Source: CAWCVR01 sp963799105
GTDB lineage: Bacteria; Acidobacteriota; Terriglobia; Bryobacterales; Bryobacteraceae
Length of the DNA: 64,000 bases
Direction: 5' to 3'
Assembly (NCBI GenBank): GCA_963799105.1
Contig: CAWCVR010000001.1
Span: 124,001 to 188,000, forward strand
The notes below the pieces were generated by a model. The model was not told the DNA's origin. It did no database searches and saw only the letters and a program-made list of their open reading frames with translations. The stretch's first letter is position 1, and each line of letters starts with the position of its first letter. This document shows positions 26,538 to 35,048 of the stretch, piece after piece. Position numbers and translations under genes: made by a program.

Positions 26538-28397
26538 ATGGTTATGAACGCCGCATCCTGGTTGGAACGCGCGATCCTGGTGGTGTCCGCGGCTGCGTCG
26601 GCCGGGTGGTTCGGACTGCGGGTGCGCAAGCCGCTCGATACCATCCGGCGGTCGCGCCCCACGCCCGATTTCGAGGTCCGGCCGGCCGGCCCGCGCATCC
26701 GCCGGTTCGTGTGGGAAGTGATGGCGCAGGCGCGTGTGATCCGCGAGCGTCCGCTGCCCGGCATCGCACATGCCTTCGTCTTCTGGGGATTCGTGGCGTT
26801 CGCGCCGGTCACTCTCAACCACTTCGCCAGCGCCTTCGGGCTGCGCTTCCTCGATCCCGCGAGCCGCGCCGGCGCCTGGTACCTGGGTTTCGTGGCGGTG
26901 TGGGCGGTGGCGGTAGCGGTGGCCATCGCGGGACTGTCCGTGCGCCGCTTCGTGGTGCGTCCGCGCTGGCTGGGAACGGTATCGCCGGAATCGGGCTTCA
27001 TCGCGCTCCTGATTTTTCTGCTGATGGCGACGTACCTCGGCGGGCTGTGGATCGGCGATGGGAGCACCGCGGGCGGCCGCGCCTGCTGGTGGCTGCACAC
27101 CGCCGCGCTGCTGGTGTTTCTGCCGCTGATCCCGCATACCAAGCACTTGCACCTGGCGCTCGGCCCCATCGCGGTGTTTCTGCGCCGCGACGGTTTCAGC
27201 CGCATCCCGCCGCTTTCGGGCGACGAGGATTTCGGCCTGGACACCGGCAAGGATGTCACGCGCATCGACGCGCTCCAAGCCTACGCCTGCGTGGAGTGCG
27301 GCCGATGCACCGAGCATTGCCCGGCCAACCGCACGGGCAAGGCGCTCAACCCCAAGGAGATCGTGCTGGGGCTGCGCGGCTACCTCAACGAATTCGGCCC
27401 GGCCGCCGAGGCCCCGCTTCTGGGAAAGCACATCTCCGCGGACGCCGCGTTTCAGTGCACCACCTGCGGCGCCTGCGAGTATCAATGTCCGGTGGGCGTT
27501 CAGCACTTGCCGCTGATCGTCGGCCTGCGGCGCGGCGCGGTGAATACCGGCAAGTGGGAAGACGACCGCGGCGCGCGGCTGTTCCTCAACCTGGAGCGCC
27601 ACGGCAACGCGCTGGGCTTCGCCGCGAGCGAGCGCGGGGCGTTCATCGAAAGAAGCGGCCTGCCGCTCTACGACGGCTCCCAGGAGTACTGCCTGTGGCT
27701 GGGTTGCATGGGCGCGTACGATCCCGAGGGCCGCGAGATCGTGCTCGCCCTGGCGCGGGTGCTCCGCCACGTGGGCGTGACGTTCGGCGTATTGCGCCAG
27801 GAAAAGTGTACCGGCGATCCCGCCCGCCGTCTGGGCAACGACCTGGCGGCGTCGCAGGTGGCCGAAGCCAACATCGAGACGCTGCGCGCGGCCAAGGTGG
27901 GCAAGATGGTGTCGATTTGCCCGCACTGCGTGCGCACCATCGGCACGGACTGGAGGGAATACGGCGCGGCGTTCGAGATCGAGCATCACAGCGAGCTGCT
28001 GGCCCGGCTGTGTGCGCGCTTGCCCTCCGCGCAGGGGGCGCGGGAGAAGACCGTATTTCACGATCCCTGCTACCTGGGCCGCTATCGGGATGTGTACGAC
28101 CAGCCGCGCCGCGTGGTTGGGCGGTACGCGGAACTGAGGGAGCCCACCCGCACGCGCGAGCGGTCGTTCTGTTGCGGGGCCGGCGGTGGGCAGATGTTTT
28201 TGGGCGAAGAGAAAGGCGTGCGGGTGAACGCCGAGCGCGCGCGAGAACTGGCGGCGACGGGAGCGCGGACCATTGCCACGGCGTGTCCCTTCTGCCGCAC
28301 GGCGCTGCGCGACGCGCTGGCCGAAGCGCCCGGACCGCCGCCGGCGCTGCTGGACATTGCCCAGCTTGCCGAAAAAGGGGTCAGACCCCTTTTTTGA
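26538..28397 (+). CDS. Membrane-bound (Fe-S)-binding oxidoreductase
   Basis: A protein of about 619 residues fusing an N-terminal membrane part (about five helices, similar to the respiratory nitrate reductase gamma family) to a heterodisulfide reductase-like electron-transfer part. Two 4Fe-4S motifs are clear: CVECGRCTEHCP and CTTCGACEYQCP. Two CCG-type cysteine domains follow: CLWLGCMG and SFCCGAGGGQM with ACPFCRTAL. It probably passes electrons between the membrane quinone pool and a soluble partner that is not encoded nearby. ATG 26538 is chosen; a GTG at 26493 in frame is an alternative. Confidence 0.83.
   Translation: MVMNAASWLERAILVVSAAASAGWFGLRVRKPLDTIRRSRPTPDFEVRPAGPRIRRFVWEVMAQARVIRERPLPGIAHAFVFWGFVAFAPVTLNHFASAFGLRFLDPASRAGAWYLGFVAVWAVAVAVAIAGLSVRRFVVRPRWLGTVSPESGFIALLIFLLMATYLGGLWIGDGSTAGGRACWWLHTAALLVFLPLIPHTKHLHLALGPIAVFLRRDGFSRIPPLSGDEDFGLDTGKDVTRIDALQAYACVECGRCTEHCPANRTGKALNPKEIVLGLRGYLNEFGPAAEAPLLGKHISADAAFQCTTCGACEYQCPVGVQHLPLIVGLRRGAVNTGKWEDDRGARLFLNLERHGNALGFAASERGAFIERSGLPLYDGSQEYCLWLGCMGAYDPEGREIVLALARVLRHVGVTFGVLRQEKCTGDPARRLGNDLAASQVAEANIETLRAAKVGKMVSICPHCVRTIGTDWREYGAAFEIEHHSELLARLCARLPSAQGAREKTVFHDPCYLGRYRDVYDQPRRVVGRYAELREPTRTRERSFCCGAGGGQMFLGEEKGVRVNAERARELAATGARTIATACPFCRTALRDALAEAPGPPPALLDIAQLAEKGVRPLF
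28372..28395 (+). terminator. Intrinsic terminator overlapping the Fe-S gene stop
   Basis: AAAAAGGGGTC, a one-base loop and GACCCCTTTTTT form a hairpin with a run of six T. It overlaps the last codons of the Fe-S oxidoreductase (stop at 28395-28397). It also isolates tRNA-Lys from read-through. Confidence 0.8.
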
Positions 28398-28469
28398 GGG
28401 CGCGAAATGCTATAATCTTTCAGTCGGCGGGGCTGCGGCGTCCGCCGGTTCCAGCCATCTTCAGAGAGC

Positions 28470-28545
28470 GGGCGCGTAGCTCAATTGGCAGAGCAAGTGA
28501 CTCTTAATCACTAGGTTGTAGGTTCGATTCCTACCGCGCTCACCA
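28470..28545 (+). tRNA. tRNA-Lys (anticodon CTT), CCA encoded
   Basis: A 76-base tRNA. The acceptor arm GGGCGCG pairs with CGCGCTC (one G-T). The anticodon loop CTCTTAA gives CTT (Lys). T-loop GGTTCGATTCC; encoded CCA at 28543-28545. Its 3' part is the integration site of the element that follows; the integrated copy keeps the tRNA whole. Confidence 0.95.
28499..28545 (+). other. attL: 47-bp att repeat in the 3' half of tRNA-Lys
   Basis: The 47 bases from GACTCTTAATCACTAGG to the terminal CCA recur at 36814-36860. They differ at two positions only, which pair with each other in the T-stem. This is the classic mark of tyrosine-integrase insertion at a tRNA 3' end. Confidence 0.92.
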
Positions 28546-28566
28546 CCCGAATCAATCACTTACGGA

Positions 28567-29718
28567 CTACTGAATCACTTTCGAACCGCCCACTGTGGGG
28601 ACTTTTGTGGGGACCCCATCTGAATCCGCCGTCTCAGTGGGGACTGGCACTGGCTTTTCGACCTTCGGCGCCGGTTTCAGGGAAAGCGCCTCTACCGCCG
28701 TCCGCTTCGCCGCCATTCGGATATGCGAGTACCGCTCCATCATCGCTCGGCTCATGTGGCCCATGAGCGCAAGCATGGTGCTCTCAGGAGTGCCCGCTTC
28801 GGCCATCTTGGTGGCCGCAGTGTGGCGCAAATCGTGGAGACGGCACTTCACTCCGGCATGGTCCCGCAAGGCGTCCCACGCGCTGGAAATGTCCGTAATT
28901 GGCCGCGCGGGATCGCTCGGCATCGGTTTCCCGAAAGGGAAAAGGTAGTGTTGCGGTTCGGTTGTGCCGAATCGGTCTGTGAACCATGCCGCGTGAGCCG
29001 TGAAGACCTCGAAAAGTTCCGGATTCATCGGGATCTGCCGCCCGGTCCCCGATGAAGTTTTCGCGCGGCCCACCGTGACAACCCGTGTCGAGAGATCCAC
29101 CTGTCCCCACGTCAACCCGGTAATTTCGCCGGACCGCATCCCGGTGAGAAGTGCTACTCGCACGAAGGTACCGATGAATGGAGAGCGGACCTGGGGGACG
29201 GCTTCGAGAAGCCTCAATTCCTCAGCCGGTGACAGCGCGCGGCCCACGTCCTTCCGCTCCTCCAGTTTCCGCACCTTTGGCCAGAGAACGGACCACGGCT
29301 TGCCCACCGCGCGGCTGAGTTCGCCCGCCTCCATGTTGATCGTGCGCCCGCAAGCGCCGTCCTGCATCCGGGTTTGGATGTACTCCCGGATTCGCGTTTC
29401 GGTCAAGTCGGGTAGCAGCGTGCTTCCCAACAGGCGCGTGACGTGAGCAAGCCGCCCCTTCGAGAACTGAACGGATTGCTTGCGGTGGTTGATGCCGTAG
29501 TGCTTCTGGTATTGCTTCACCACGTCGGAAACGGAGTTGATGCGGTTCTCACGCTTTTCCAGGGGCATTCCCGAAAGCGTCTTTTCCAGTTCCATCCGCC
29601 GGTTCCGCTCAGATTCGATTGCGATGGTTTTCCGGCTTGTCTTTGCGGACTCGCGGACCCTCCGGCCCGCAAAGATGAATTCGTACCACCACACGTTTCC
29701 CCGCTTGAAGACCGCCAT
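28567..29718 (-). CDS. int: Tyrosine recombinase (integrase)
   Basis: A 383-residue site-specific integrase. It has an N-terminal arm-binding region, a SAM-like core-binding domain (about 85-170) and the catalytic domain with Arg in TGMRSGEITGLTWGQVD, His-x-x-Arg in HDLRHTAATKMAE, and His plus Tyr nucleophile in LMGHMSRAMMERYSHI. It reads towards attL and ends 22 bases from it, the usual position. The last residues (VPTKVPTVGG) are encoded by the repeated GTGGGGAC motif, which is also found at the other end. It starts three bases after the 52-residue gene. Confidence 0.93.
   Translation of the reverse strand: MAVFKRGNVWWYEFIFAGRRVRESAKTSRKTIAIESERNRRMELEKTLSGMPLEKRENRINSVSDVVKQYQKHYGINHRKQSVQFSKGRLAHVTRLLGSTLLPDLTETRIREYIQTRMQDGACGRTINMEAGELSRAVGKPWSVLWPKVRKLEERKDVGRALSPAEELRLLEAVPQVRSPFIGTFVRVALLTGMRSGEITGLTWGQVDLSTRVVTVGRAKTSSGTGRQIPMNPELFEVFTAHAAWFTDRFGTTEPQHYLFPFGKPMPSDPARPITDISSAWDALRDHAGVKCRLHDLRHTAATKMAEAGTPESTMLALMGHMSRAMMERYSHIRMAAKRTAVEALSLKPAPKVEKPVPVPTETADSDGVPTKVPTVGGSKVIQ
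28595..28614. promoter_or_regulatory. Left putative integrase arm-binding site
   Basis: GTGGGGAC, four T, GTGGGGAC: two identical 8-mers 12 bases apart, 49 bases inside attL and overlapping the int 3' end. The identical 20-base sequence lies at 36677-36696 near attR, in the same orientation. Such symmetric subterminal repeats are typical of integrase or excisionase arm sites. The role is inference. Confidence 0.5.
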
Positions 29719-29721
29719 GGT

Positions 29722-29880
29722 TTACTGTTCACTCCCTTCTTCGAGTTCCCGCTTCAGTTGCTCTTGCCGGTCCGGCGGCAACTTCTCCAGTTCGGCTTTC
29801 AGTTCGGCCACCTTGCGCGCGAACCATGCCCGATCATTCTTCGGCCCCGTCTTCTTCGCACTACCCGTTCGCTTCTTCAT
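29722..29880 (-). CDS. Small charged protein between recombinase and integrase
   Basis: A 52-residue frame, MKKRTGSAKKTGPKNDRAWF then ARKVAELKAELEKLPPDRQE, ending in a Glu-rich tail. It is Lys/Glu-rich and probably helical or coiled-coil. It ends three bases before the int start and follows the serine recombinase by 27 bases, all on the minus strand, so it is likely co-expressed with them. An excisionase or regulator role is possible by position and size but unsupported by any motif. Confidence 0.55.
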   Translation of the reverse strand: MKKRTGSAKKTGPKNDRAWFARKVAELKAELEKLPPDRQEQLKRELEEGSEQ

Positions 29881-29907
29881 TCGCCACCCTCGAATCTTGC
29901 CGCCCGC

Positions 29908-30579
29908 CTATGCCGCCCGGAGTGCTTCCGCCACATACTGAAACCGCCATGCCGTCCCGCGCCGGGTTGTGAACCCCTGCCGGTTCAATTCGTCAGCAAT
30001 CCGCCGGGTGGTGTAGCCAGCCGCCTTCAACTCCCGGATGCGGGACAGGATGCCTTGCTCCGCCGGGTCCGCCTCCAGGTGCAAGCCGTCCGCCGCCGTG
30101 CGGTATCCGAAAGGGACCGTCCCCACCCGCTCACCGTTCGCCCGCTTGTGGTGCATGGCGTCCCGCGTCCGCTCTCCGATGGCTTCCCGCTCCCACTGGG
30201 AAACGCTCACCATGATATTGAGCACCAGACGGCCCGCCGCGGACCGCGTGTCCAGGGAGTCCGCCACGCTCACCAGCGACACACCACGCTTTTCAAACCG
30301 CTTGAGCAATTCGGCCAGGTCCGCAACGGAGCGGGTGAGCCGGTCAAGCTTCGCAATGATTACAGCATCCACCGCGCCCGCGTCCACCAGGGACATGAGC
30401 CGCGCCATGCCCGGACGGTTCAGGGACTTTGCGCTTTCGCCCGCGTCAATGATGACTTCCGCCAATTCCGCGCCTTGTACCACCGCCATGGCCCGGACCT
30501 TCTCCGCTTGCGCTTCGAGCGAAACGCCGAAGTCCGCCTGTTTTTCCGTGCTCACTCTGACGTATCCGATTGCCTTCAT
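29908..30579 (-). CDS. Serine recombinase (resolvase/invertase family)
   Basis: A 223-residue protein. The catalytic N-terminal domain begins IGYVRVSTEKQADFG with Ser10 as nucleophile. IDAGESAKSLNRPGMARLM and AKLDRLTRS are the conserved blocks. The C-terminal helix-turn-helix (AAGYTTRRIADELNRQGFTT then RRGTAWRFQ) binds DNA. It is of small resolvase/invertase size. Its presence next to a tyrosine integrase means the element has two recombination systems. One may resolve dimers or replication intermediates (inference). Confidence 0.88.
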   Translation of the reverse strand: MKAIGYVRVSTEKQADFGVSLEAQAEKVRAMAVVQGAELAEVIIDAGESAKSLNRPGMARLMSLVDAGAVDAVIIAKLDRLTRSVADLAELLKRFEKRGVSLVSVADSLDTRSAAGRLVLNIMVSVSQWEREAIGERTRDAMHHKRANGERVGTVPFGYRTAADGLHLEADPAEQGILSRIRELKAAGYTTRRIADELNRQGFTTRRGTAWRFQYVAEALRAA

Positions 30580-30657
30580 GTTCTAATCTTACCTAAACCC
30601 CCTATAGGTGTCAAGAGAATTCTTTACATGAGCCCTAAACCCCGTTAAGATTGAGGC

Positions 30658-30843
30658 ATGGCGAAGAGACTGCCCCCCGAAGTGCTTGAGTTCTTCCGTA
30701 AGCAAGGCGCGAAGGGCGGGAAGATCGGCGGGAAGCGTTCCCTTGAAACCATGACGCCAGAGGAACGCGCGGCCCGTGCGAAGAAGGCTTCGGATGCCGC
30801 CTCCGCAGCGCGCAAGGCGGCTGTGAAGAAGAGGCCATCCTAA
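30658..30843 (+). CDS. Small basic protein (KGG-repeat-like)
   Basis: A 61-residue Lys/Ala-rich protein, MAKRLPPEVLEFFRKQGAKG then GKIGGKRSLETMTPEERAAR. It has a strong basic C-terminus and GAGG upstream of the ATG. Similar small proteins with a KGG/GGK segment and a TPEER turn are common in acidobacterial and proteobacterial genomes without assigned role. It is divergent from the serine recombinase, so the 78-base gap probably holds promoters for both. Confidence 0.6.
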   Translation: MAKRLPPEVLEFFRKQGAKGGKIGGKRSLETMTPEERAARAKKASDAASAARKAAVKKRPS

Positions 30844-30902
30844 GGGGTAGTCGGTGCTGCCCCGTCGGTGCGGATGTTATTGTACTAGACCCAGGAGGCA
30901 TA

Positions 30903-31451
30903 ATGAGATACGCAGTTCTGCTTGTCCCACTGTTCGCGGGCACTATTGTTATCGGCCAACAGATACCGGAGCCAACATACAACGACGTGTTTTTCGGCCT
31001 CGATTCGGCAGCCGGAAAACTGGTCCCCCTCGAACGCCAAACGGCTACCATCCGAGGCAAAGCCAAGTTCGGCGGCTATGGAGGGATCAAGGTGGCCTCG
31101 GAGTTCAAGCCCGGAAAATCGCCTGTTCGATTCAAGTCGGGTGAACAACCGCAGTTCGTGGTTCGTTCCTTTGCTACTGCTGCCTCAACGCTTGATCCCA
31201 ACACGCTATATGTCCTACGCACGCTGAAGAAGAAAGGGGACAAGAGGGAACTGGTTATGACCGAATCGCACGGCCCACTGGGACTTGGGGGAGCAACCTC
31301 GAATCTTGCCGAAGGCGTCTTGCCAGTGACATTCGAAAGGTTTGGCGAGCACTCGCTGAAGATTGCGCCCGAAAAGCCCCTGCCTCCGGGCGAATACGCT
31401 CTAAGTCGCCGCGCTGGAATGATGGACCTTTTCTGCTTCGGCATAGACTAA
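30903..31451 (+). CDS. Secreted protein of unknown function
   Basis: A 182-residue protein with an N-terminal signal peptide (MRYAVLLVPLFAGTIVIG then QQIPEP, cleavage likely near residue 18-19). The rest is a beta-rich domain (YNDVFFGLDSAAGKLVPLER, GGYGGIKVASEFKPGKSPVR, PLPPGEYALSRR). The final GEYAL-like block is typical of small extracytoplasmic beta-sandwich proteins in acidobacteria. It is preceded by a strong AGGAGG. It appears to be cargo rather than part of replication or integration. Confidence 0.65.
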   Translation: MRYAVLLVPLFAGTIVIGQQIPEPTYNDVFFGLDSAAGKLVPLERQTATIRGKAKFGGYGGIKVASEFKPGKSPVRFKSGEQPQFVVRSFATAASTLDPNTLYVLRTLKKKGDKRELVMTESHGPLGLGGATSNLAEGVLPVTFERFGEHSLKIAPEKPLPPGEYALSRRAGMMDLFCFGID

Positions 31452-31618
31452 TAGCCCGGCTTCCGTGCGGTTCGGCACCTGAAGTTCGACATTGGTCACA
31501 ATGGACTTCAGGCGAATGCTAGCCGCCGCCCTCGCTTGTCATTCAACGGACCCGTTGCATGACAAGCCCGTCGTTTCTAGCCGCGTTCCTTCTCCCTGGG
31601 ACGGCGCGGCACGCTTCG

Positions 31619-31939
31619 CTATTCGCCGCCGGACGGCGCGTTCTGACAGTAGGCCCGGACGCTCTCAAGGTCAAGTGGGTAGCGGTCCTTTCCCTGAGAA
31701 TCCACCAGCCTGCTTTCCACCGCGCGCCGCTTGGGGTGGACGTATTGCGCCAGTTCCGCGTACATGCGGGCGCGGAGTTCCACCGCATTCCGGGTGTCTG
31801 CTGCTATCGCTGCCATGCCCTCGATTGGGTCACAACTCAGTTCCGCGAGCCGCGCGGCAACCTCTCCCGTGATCCTGTTGAGCGTTCCCTTTCTGCGACC
31901 ACTTCCAGACGGCTTAGGTGCTCCACGCTTAAACGGCAT
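31619..31939 (-). CDS. Terminase small subunit-like (DUF5681-type) protein
   Basis: A 106-residue protein. The start MPFKRGAPKPSGSGRRKGTL with NRITGEVAARLAEL and the block ARMYAELAQYVHPKRRAVES match the short DUF5681/terminase-small-like proteins found in phages and satellites. It begins seven bases after the primase/ATPase stop, so it is in that operon. If it is a true TerS it would recognise DNA for packaging by a helper phage. It could equally be a DNA-binding protein of other use. Confidence 0.5.
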   Translation of the reverse strand: MPFKRGAPKPSGSGRRKGTLNRITGEVAARLAELSCDPIEGMAAIAADTRNAVELRARMYAELAQYVHPKRRAVESRLVDSQGKDRYPLDLESVRAYCQNAPSGGE

Positions 31940-31946
31940 ACTACTC

Positions 31947-34706
31947 CTATGCTACTTCAGCGTCCCGCCGCACGATCTGGATAATTTGGCCGTTGCCGCG
32001 CGTCTTCTGCTCACCGTGCCGGATCGTTGCCGCCGTGATGCGCCCCGCTCTCCCGGTGGCACCTTGCTCCTGAAACAGCCGGTTGAGCGCCGCCGCCGTC
32101 CATTCCGCCCAAGCCATGCCCGCCACACACCAGCCCATTTCGTTCGACTTCCGATCCCGGACCTTCCACGGTTCCGCCGCGGCCTGTTCCATTGCAGCAA
32201 GCACGTTCAAGGGGACGGGGTCACCGTCCGCCCGCCGCAACTTGTACCGCATCGGGATACCGGCACCATCCAAGTAGCGGGTGGGTAGCCCGTCAGATCC
32301 GAAGGCGCGCAACGCCGCCCGGACTTCCGGCCCGTCCAAATCGCTCCACACCCCGATGGTTGCGCCGCCCTCAAGCGCCATGATGCGGACGCCGGCCCAG
32401 TTCAGCACGGCGGACGCGCGCGCCAGTTCCGCCGGGTCCACTTCGGCCAACAGCGTGAGCGCTTCCGCCTTGCCGGTTCGCAAGGCGTCAACGGCTGGCT
32501 GGAGTTCGGAACGTGCAGTTTCGGGAAATCGCAACCTGAGAGTGCCCGCGTGGTTCTCAATGGCGCCCACCTGCCAGATTGCGTTCAGCGCTTCCGCCAC
32601 GGTCACAGTTCCACCTCCACGATGGCCGCTTCGGATTCCCGAAGGTGCCCAACTTTCCCGAAGGTGCCCATGCAATTTTGTTGGGCATCTTCGGATGTTT
32701 TGGGCATCTTCGGACGGAAGTGACCACACCCAGCCCGCCTTCATTCCGGTCTTTCCCTTGACGATTCTCAGCGACTCAGATGCCCGCCTGAGGGTCTTTC
32801 CTGAAATGCCCGCGTCCGACGCCATGCGGGCAATCTCCGCTGCGGGAGTCGGTTCGCTCAGTGTCTCCCGGAGCCATTCCTCCGCCTCTCGGAGTGCTGA
32901 ACCGTGTTCCGGTACCTGCGTTCGCATGACTTCATCGGCGGTAGTGGTAACCGGCTCTGAGTCCCACACCACCAGCGAAGTTTCCAACGGCCCGGCGGCG
33001 CTTTGAACAGTGGCCCCTTCGATGCGGAAAGCCAGGCCCGCCGAATCGGGTCCGATGTTGTTCTTCATCGGGAGAAAGAACCGCCGCGCCGGGTTCTCAG
33101 GGTCTTGTGCCACCAGATACGCCGCCCGCGCCGCTGCTACGAATGCAAGCGACCCGGTAACGCGCATCAGCGCATCCGTCCCTGCCGACTTGTTCAGGTG
33201 GGATACCCCAATGATGGCTGTGCCGTGATTTGCGGCAAGTTCAGACAGTGGAGCCAGAAGCGCGCGGACTTCGGCATTGCGGTGGCTGTCCACATCCCCG
33301 AGATACGCCGTAATCGGATCAATGACCACGGTGGCCACGTCCCCGAGTTCGGAGAGTTTCGCCGAAAGAGCCTCCACGTCCCGCTGCAAACTGAATGCCC
33401 TGTTTTGCTGCTGCCCTTCGCCCGTGTAGCCCGAGATGACGGCTTCCATGACATGAACGCGGTGAAGGTTGGCGCCAGCAGCTTCGAGCCGTGGCCGTAG
33501 GGTGTCGGCTGGGTCATCCTCCGCCGAAAGGAAAACCACGTCGCCCGGTTTGCATTGGTTGCGGTCCACGGGCCAACGCCCCCCCGTCGTTACAATCGCC
33601 GCGATACTGGCTGTGACCTGAGATTTCCCCAGTCCGGGGTTTCCCGCGATAATGCTCACCTTGCCGCGTGCGATACGTCCAGGCCAAAGCCAGTTTACGG
33701 GTTTCGCCTCGATATCCGCCATTCGCCGGGTGACAAGCGAGCCTGCTTCCGCGCGAGTCGGGTGGTTCGGTTCGCTGTCCGCTAGTGCCCACCGCGCCCG
33801 CAGTTCGGAGAGCGCCGCCGCGTTCATCGGCGCCGCCGCGTCGGTCAGTTCCCGGAACCGTTCGAAGGTGCCGCCCGCGTCCCGCCAGTCGGTGATGTCG
33901 CTTTTGGGCGGAAGGCCAGGAATCTCCACCATGCGCACGGAAGCCGCCACACTCAGCAGAGCCGCCGCCACCGCCGCCGCGTGCTTCCTACCCGGTTCGT
34001 CATTGTCGGGAAGAATGACGATGTGCCGGTCCCGGAAGTGGTCCGTCCATCCCGCGTACAGGTGACTGTTGCCGGACCCTCCGGGATTGCAGACGGACAC
34101 CAGTCCCCATCCTTCCAGGGTGTGAACGTCCTTTTCCCCTTCGGGCAGGTAGACGGTTTCGGCACTGAGCAACTTCGGCAGACGGTACGGAACACGCTCA
34201 ACGCCATCCAAGTTCCAGGTGACGCCGCCCCGCCCGTCGGGTCTGCATTGCTTGAAGGCTTTCCCGCCGTCCGGCCTCAAATAGCGGATGACTTCGAAAA
34301 GAAGGCTTCCGTCCCGGTCCACATACGGATAGCGCGCCATTTCCCGCCAGCCGCCCGCCGTGTTGGCAGGCTTCGTAGCCGCCGTATCTCGATTCGTGCG
34401 GGCGCCGTGGTGCCGGTTCTCGGGTTCGGTACGCCCAACCAGCCGGAAGACTTCGGCCTTCTGTGTCGGAAAGTCCCCGCCGGTCAGAGCCGCTTCGAGG
34501 TCCAGAATGTCCCCGCCGCGCCCGCAAGCCGAGTGACAGAACCATTGTCCGGTTGCCGGGTCCACCGCGAAGCTGTCGCCCTTGCCGTGGTGGATCGGAC
34601 AGGCCCCGCGCCACTCAGCCGCCCGCCGCTGTTGCAAATGCGGAACGCGGGCCGCGTAGTAGCTGGAGATTTCGCCGGGAGTGAATGTGATGGCTGAATC
34701 CGCCAT
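31947..34706 (-). CDS. Primase-like zinc finger / TOPRIM / RepA-type ATPase fusion
   Basis: A 919-residue replication protein. Residues about 1-75 have a CHC2-like zinc finger (CPIHHGKGDSFAV, WFCHSACGRGGD). TOPRIM-like motifs follow: YLPEGEKDVHTLEGWG and HIVILPDNDEPGRKHA. Next is an AAA_25/RepA ATPase with Walker A GNPGLGKS and Walker B VVIDPITAYLGD. The C-terminal 300 residues carry a winged-helix-like segment (AAEIARMASDAGISGKTLRR) and an unrecognised tail. It is probably the element's initiator/helicase loader and primase. It directly follows the AlpA-like gene and lies next to iterons. Confidence 0.8.
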   Translation of the reverse strand: MADSAITFTPGEISSYYAARVPHLQQRRAAEWRGACPIHHGKGDSFAVDPATGQWFCHSACGRGGDILDLEAALTGGDFPTQKAEVFRLVGRTEPENRHHGARTNRDTAATKPANTAGGWREMARYPYVDRDGSLLFEVIRYLRPDGGKAFKQCRPDGRGGVTWNLDGVERVPYRLPKLLSAETVYLPEGEKDVHTLEGWGLVSVCNPGGSGNSHLYAGWTDHFRDRHIVILPDNDEPGRKHAAAVAAALLSVAASVRMVEIPGLPPKSDITDWRDAGGTFERFRELTDAAAPMNAAALSELRARWALADSEPNHPTRAEAGSLVTRRMADIEAKPVNWLWPGRIARGKVSIIAGNPGLGKSQVTASIAAIVTTGGRWPVDRNQCKPGDVVFLSAEDDPADTLRPRLEAAGANLHRVHVMEAVISGYTGEGQQQNRAFSLQRDVEALSAKLSELGDVATVVIDPITAYLGDVDSHRNAEVRALLAPLSELAANHGTAIIGVSHLNKSAGTDALMRVTGSLAFVAAARAAYLVAQDPENPARRFFLPMKNNIGPDSAGLAFRIEGATVQSAAGPLETSLVVWDSEPVTTTADEVMRTQVPEHGSALREAEEWLRETLSEPTPAAEIARMASDAGISGKTLRRASESLRIVKGKTGMKAGWVWSLPSEDAQNIRRCPTKLHGHLRESWAPSGIRSGHRGGGTVTVAEALNAIWQVGAIENHAGTLRLRFPETARSELQPAVDALRTGKAEALTLLAEVDPAELARASAVLNWAGVRIMALEGGATIGVWSDLDGPEVRAALRAFGSDGLPTRYLDGAGIPMRYKLRRADGDPVPLNVLAAMEQAAAEPWKVRDRKSNEMGWCVAGMAWAEWTAAALNRLFQEQGATGRAGRITAATIRHGEQKTRGNGQIIQIVRRDAEVA

Positions 34707-34925
34707 CTACCGCGCCTCCGTCTGGTGCCCGCCGCCAGACGGGCGAGATTCGAGCCACGCCGAAATGTCTTCGGCCTTGTAGCGGACCGCCGCCCCGATC
34801 TTCAGGTATTTCGGCCCCTGACGGAGAAGCCGCCAGCGCCGGACTGAGGCCACGGATAGGCCAGTGACGCGCGCAACGTCATGCTCATTCAAGAGTGTTT
34901 CAAGGGTGTTGTTTGTCGTTGCCAT
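34707..34925 (-). CDS. AlpA/MerR-like helix-turn-helix regulator or excisionase
   Basis: A 72-residue protein with the winged HTH of the AlpA/excisionase group: LLNEHDVARVTGLSVASVRR then WRLLRQGPKYLKIGAAVRYK. Such proteins act as excisionases or as activators of satellite int/xis operons. ATG 34925 follows AAAGGATCAA. Its TAG is immediately followed by the ATG of the primase/ATPase, so they are translationally coupled. The iteron block lies just upstream. Confidence 0.78.
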   Translation of the reverse strand: MATTNNTLETLLNEHDVARVTGLSVASVRRWRLLRQGPKYLKIGAAVRYKAEDISAWLESRPSGGGHQTEAR

Positions 34926-34975
34926 TTGATCCTTTTCCGGGTGGCTGTTTTGCCTACCCAAGAGAAAGGTAGCTA

Positions 34976-35048
34976 TCCCCGCATAGCGGGGAGCAAGACA
35001 GGAGGAATGCGGGAAAACACGGGGAACAGCGGGGAGATGCGGGGAAAC
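34976..35048. repeat. Iteron block: palindrome plus four 10-bp tandem repeats
   Basis: Four decamers of consensus gCGGGGAAac start at 35009, 35019, 35029 and 35039, exactly one helical turn apart. A fifth copy at 34986 pairs with TCCCCGC (34976) to form a 17-base palindrome. The block sits between the AlpA/primase operon and the next gene. Iterons beside a primase/ATPase are typical of a replication origin; an operator is the alternative. Confidence 0.55.
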
